DNA of 64,000 nt, from assembly GCA_026874595.1 (NCBI GenBank), contig CM049320.1:7135464-7199463 (forward strand), given 5' to 3'. The translations under genes and the position numbers were made by a program. The notes under the pieces are model-generated. The model was not told where the DNA came from. It was given only the letters and a program-made list of their open reading frames with translations, and searched no databases. Positions within the stretch are counted from its first letter, which is position 1. The number at the start of each line of letters is the position of its first letter. This DNA is from Sipunculus nudus. Its lineage: Eukaryota; Annelida; Sipuncula; Golfingiida; Sipunculidae. Positions 60,838 through 64,000 of the stretch are shown here, piece after piece.

Positions 60838-60889
60838 AATATATTTATATATATATATATATATATATTATAAATATATATATTTATAT
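60838..60889. repeat. (AT)n tract
   Basis: Alternating AT with an internal ATTATAAATAT switch, immediately upstream of the candidate exon at 60902. Confidence 0.8.
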
Positions 60890-60901
60890 CCAACCTATCA
60901 G

Positions 60902-61116
60902 CATATTTTGGACGTGATGATAGGTGGTCTGAAATCAACAACCTTCTGCTTGCACCTTCCATTGCCCTCCCTCAGCACTTATTTGTTAACCAATTACAGA
61001 GGTCAGAATATAATGCTCTGAGGAAACAACGCAGACAGCGTGGGCTGGAGAGAAAGCAACGTTACATGATTCAGTCACAGCGCCCTCGCTTAGCATCTCG
61101 ACGACTCCAGCTGTAA
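60902..61116 (+). CDS. Candidate terminal coding exon, Arg/Gln-rich C-terminus
   Basis: An acceptor-like TCCAACCTATCAG ends at 60901. The frame then reads AYFGRDDRWSEINNLLLAPS, IALPQHLFVNQLQRSEYNAL, a basic RKQRRQRGLERKQRYMIQSQ segment, and ends RLASRRLQL before TAA at 61114-61116. The first Ala codon is split by the acceptor. The composition is protein-like, GC-richer than its flanks, with no simple repeat, and there is no ATG at the start, as expected of a last exon. The basic C-terminus could bind nucleic acid. I do not recognise the family; a transposon-derived ORF end is an alternative. Confidence 0.4.
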
Positions 61117-64000
61117 AAACTGTACATTACCACCCCAGTTTATACAGGGGACCGATTTCGCATAAAGTATAAGAAAAACTGACTACACTTTCTTTTTTAT
61201 AATTAAGCCGGTTTTCAGTTTTGTTGTCCACACGTATACACGAGTATGCGAAGAAAACCAGTTCTTACATGCGGGTGTGTGTGTGTGGGGGGGGGGAGAG
61301 ATGATGGGAGTTTCGGTCAAGGAATAATATATAAAACTTTGATGTGGGCCATTTAACTTTTTTAGCAGATCTTAATGCAGATCCAGGAGGGACCTTGAAG
61401 CTGGAATCAAGTAATTAATTAGTTAGACTGTGTGTAATTTTATTTTTATCGAATTGTAAACCTCATCTGACGGACCACAAAGATGAATATACAGTTGACA
61501 GCCCAATTAAACTAGGTTTGTCGTTGTTTAACCTTCGAAAATACAATATTATTGTTCCTTTCCATCCCCTCTCATGAAAAAAAGGAAACTGCAAAATATG
61601 TTCGGAGAACCACTCTACATACATGTACTTGAGCGACATACAGTTAGCGACCATTCATGAATTTAGACGTACAATACAATTCATAATAATAAAATATATT
61701 ATATAGTTTAGTGTCATTACTGACGTTGACAATAAATGGGTTAGGTCCAGTTTGGCGGTGGAAAAACTCGGGCTTGGCAACCATTTCATGGCTAGGGCTT
61801 TATTGCACTCCCTGAAATCAACAAGCTGCAGCGTTTATTACATGAACTTTTTTTTCTGTACAACAACCCATAATACAGGTTATCTCCTTTGATTCCAGGC
61901 TACGGCAGAGAGCTGCCTGTCGGGCCTAGTGTAATATATATCCACCTCTATTAAGATAACACAAGGCGGCTTTGACCTCACTCTGCCCGATTGCTTTTTA
62001 GAATGAAACACAAAAGGAAACAGATGGTTTCGTGGAAACTTTGTACTCGGCATGCTACACATGTTTAGTATGGTACTGAGAGTATAATACACATATAATA
62101 CAAGTATAGTGCGTCTAATGCTTACACATACGGTATTTGACGTAATAAGCACGCCGGGCGCTCTCAAAATTGATTTTTATTGACAAATATTTTATACCCT
62201 TAAAACCACCCCCCCCCCTTAAAAAACCACATCTGCCAACTTCCAAAGTGCGTTACTATCCTGTGACACAGCATATAGACTGCAATTTAGAAGAAAAAAA
62301 AAAAAAAAAACGATCGATGGTTGTGTAAAGTTGTGAAAAATAATAAACTACAGTATTTCTTCTATTGTAAACCGCACGTCTATTTAAAACTACACCTAGA
62401 CTTCGCCCAAATCCGACATAAATTCCTGCTTGACAGTCGATACAAAGAACCCCCATTTTAAACATTTCCCAGAACTCACAACCTCTAGGCGGGGTTTCAT
62501 TTGACGTGAATTCAGAAAGTTAATATCAAAATATTGCAACCCGCCACAATATATTAGTAAGGGACAAAAGTGAGGTTTTCTTTATGTGATCTCATGCAAA
62601 GTCTGTGTGCGCGCGAGTGTGTGTTGTGTGTGTGTGGGGGGGGGGGCTTTTTAAGGGAGTGGGCACTTATTACGTCGAATACGGTATATTGCTAAAAGGG
62701 ACATAAGCATATGAGCAAGATAAAGTCTCTGCCTTTTCAGCATTAATTACCAAAGAAGTTTGAATAATATTCTCTTACAGCGGTATAAACATAATATGCC
62801 ACCTGTGACCTTTTCATGTGTACGCAAAATGTCAGCCCTCATAAGCGGTTTCGAGAAACTGGATTAAAATAAATCTGTCAGAGTTCAATATATGCACTTG
62901 GATATGAAAGTACCCAGAGGGCCGCGTCAGCCCGGAGTATCTATCTGCCGAGAAAGTATATGGTGGCAAGATGATGTATATTCTTAAGGTTTACAGCGGA
63001 ATAAAACGATCACGCCCAAATCCGTAAATTAAGTATGATATCACCATTTGATGCGATTCTGTATTTCATTAAATAAATGCAAAATTTAGTAAGTTACGAA
63101 TTCATACTTATTTAAATGACCGTATTATGCAATCAGTTACATGAATGGTTTGTGTAATACTATTATTGTAAATCGTAGGGAAAGTCGGGGGAAACCTATG
63201 TTTTTCGGCGATTCTGTGATAAAAAGTAAAATAAATATATAAATAACTAATATACTTAATTGGACACCTGTGAAGATCATTAAAGGGCTGTTTGCATGTG
63301 CGCTGATATGCGTATATGCGTGAAAATAGCTCATACGATTTTGTAACTGGGGTGTTTCCATGTGTATGTCAGCGTGTATGCGTACATGTGCGTATGTATA
63401 TGCATGAAAATTGAGGAAATGCCGGAAAGTCAATTGATCTGTGTGCGACAGAACTTAAACATTTACCAACTTGATGAATAAAAAATTTACAATTGTGTTT
63501 AGTCACATTTTTTGTATGAGCTTATCGCAAGTCAGAAGGTTTTCGTGCATGGCGTCATATATGATTTAACAGATTCACACGTGACTATTGAATAAAGGTT
63601 TGCATCGCTCAAAACAGAGAGCAGGTGTTCCAAAACACAATTATTTATTGTTATATACGTGTATTTAGGAATGGAGGTTCAATGAAGGTTTTTTTAAAGT
63701 TCAGCGAGGTTATTCAGACAAAGGGTTGTTTAAAATATAAACTACCGTGTCTATTCAAGGTCAGGAGGCCAGATCAGCATCATTCGCTTCATGACAATGT
63801 GATTATTATACATGTGTACATCAGGAATGGAACTATATGCTAGTATATTATCCGTGTTATTCTGGTTTATAGCATTACATCTAGTATATATCAAAATCAC
63901 AAAGTTTAAAGAAAAGGAAAAAAATGTCGTTGTGGTGATGAATTATGTCACAAGAAAAGGGAGAAACGATATATTGACACCTGAAAATATATGACAGATT
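61117..64000. other. No gene seen
   Basis: It contains (TG)n running into G runs at about 61276-61297 and 62615-62646, an A run near 62292-62310, and C runs near 62209-62218. Short frames on both strands are unrecognised. Confidence 0.4.

Overview
This window looks like non-coding DNA from an AT-rich, repeat-laden animal genome, most likely a mollusc and probably a bivalve. The evidence is indirect. There are long (AT)n runs, many poly-G/poly-C runs, numerous small DNA-transposon relatives, and tandem units containing AAGGTCAAGGTCA, a motif I associate with bivalve repeats. One recognisable metazoan exon (ZNF593/BUD20 type) is split by a spliceosomal donor. No prokaryotic gene organisation is present and most open frames are chance or repeat translations.

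Layout. 0-4 kb: a hAT-like transposon (60-3985) is interrupted by a second hAT element (293-3297) with an exact 8-bp target duplication. The second element carries a tandem-core element (from 1793). 4.5-5.6 kb: a long-TIR, Mutator-like element with an exact 11-bp target duplication. 5.7-6.0 kb: first coding exon of a ZNF593 homologue (minus strand) with a CpG-containing upstream region and an ETS site. 7.7-9.0 kb: a 638-bp tandem duplication. 11.2-11.6 kb: a decayed thrombospondin type-1 (TSP1) repeat exon. 16.3-18.0 and 28.9-30.0 kb: two inverted copies of one composite TIR element. The first copy carries a small insertion element that the second lacks, so the window holds its own empty-site control. 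34.1-35.6 kb: a minisatellite whose unit drifts from 35 to about 31 bp. 40.2-41.3 kb: a motif-dense, promoter-like region ending in a candidate first coding exon with a good splice donor. 42.6-44.8 kb: a 35-bp CTCGAG minisatellite bounded by inverted termini, with a short non-amplified relative at 11.6 kb. 47.9-49.7 kb: an element with a 289-bp tandem core rich in AGGTCA half-sites. 54-57 kb: repeat-poor sequence with exact matches to several transcription-factor consensus sites. 60.9-61.1 kb: a candidate terminal coding exon, followed by sequence in which I see nothing.

Functionally the window seems to be intronic or intergenic DNA between sparse exons. The genes supported are ZNF593 (leftward; only exon 1 seen), a possible rightward gene starting near 40.3-41.3 kb, and isolated exon candidates at 30.6 and 60.9 kb whose gene membership is unknown. 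Nearly everything else is the record of DNA-transposon insertion, nesting, internal tandem amplification and decay. All identifications were made by eye; no alignment or database search was run.
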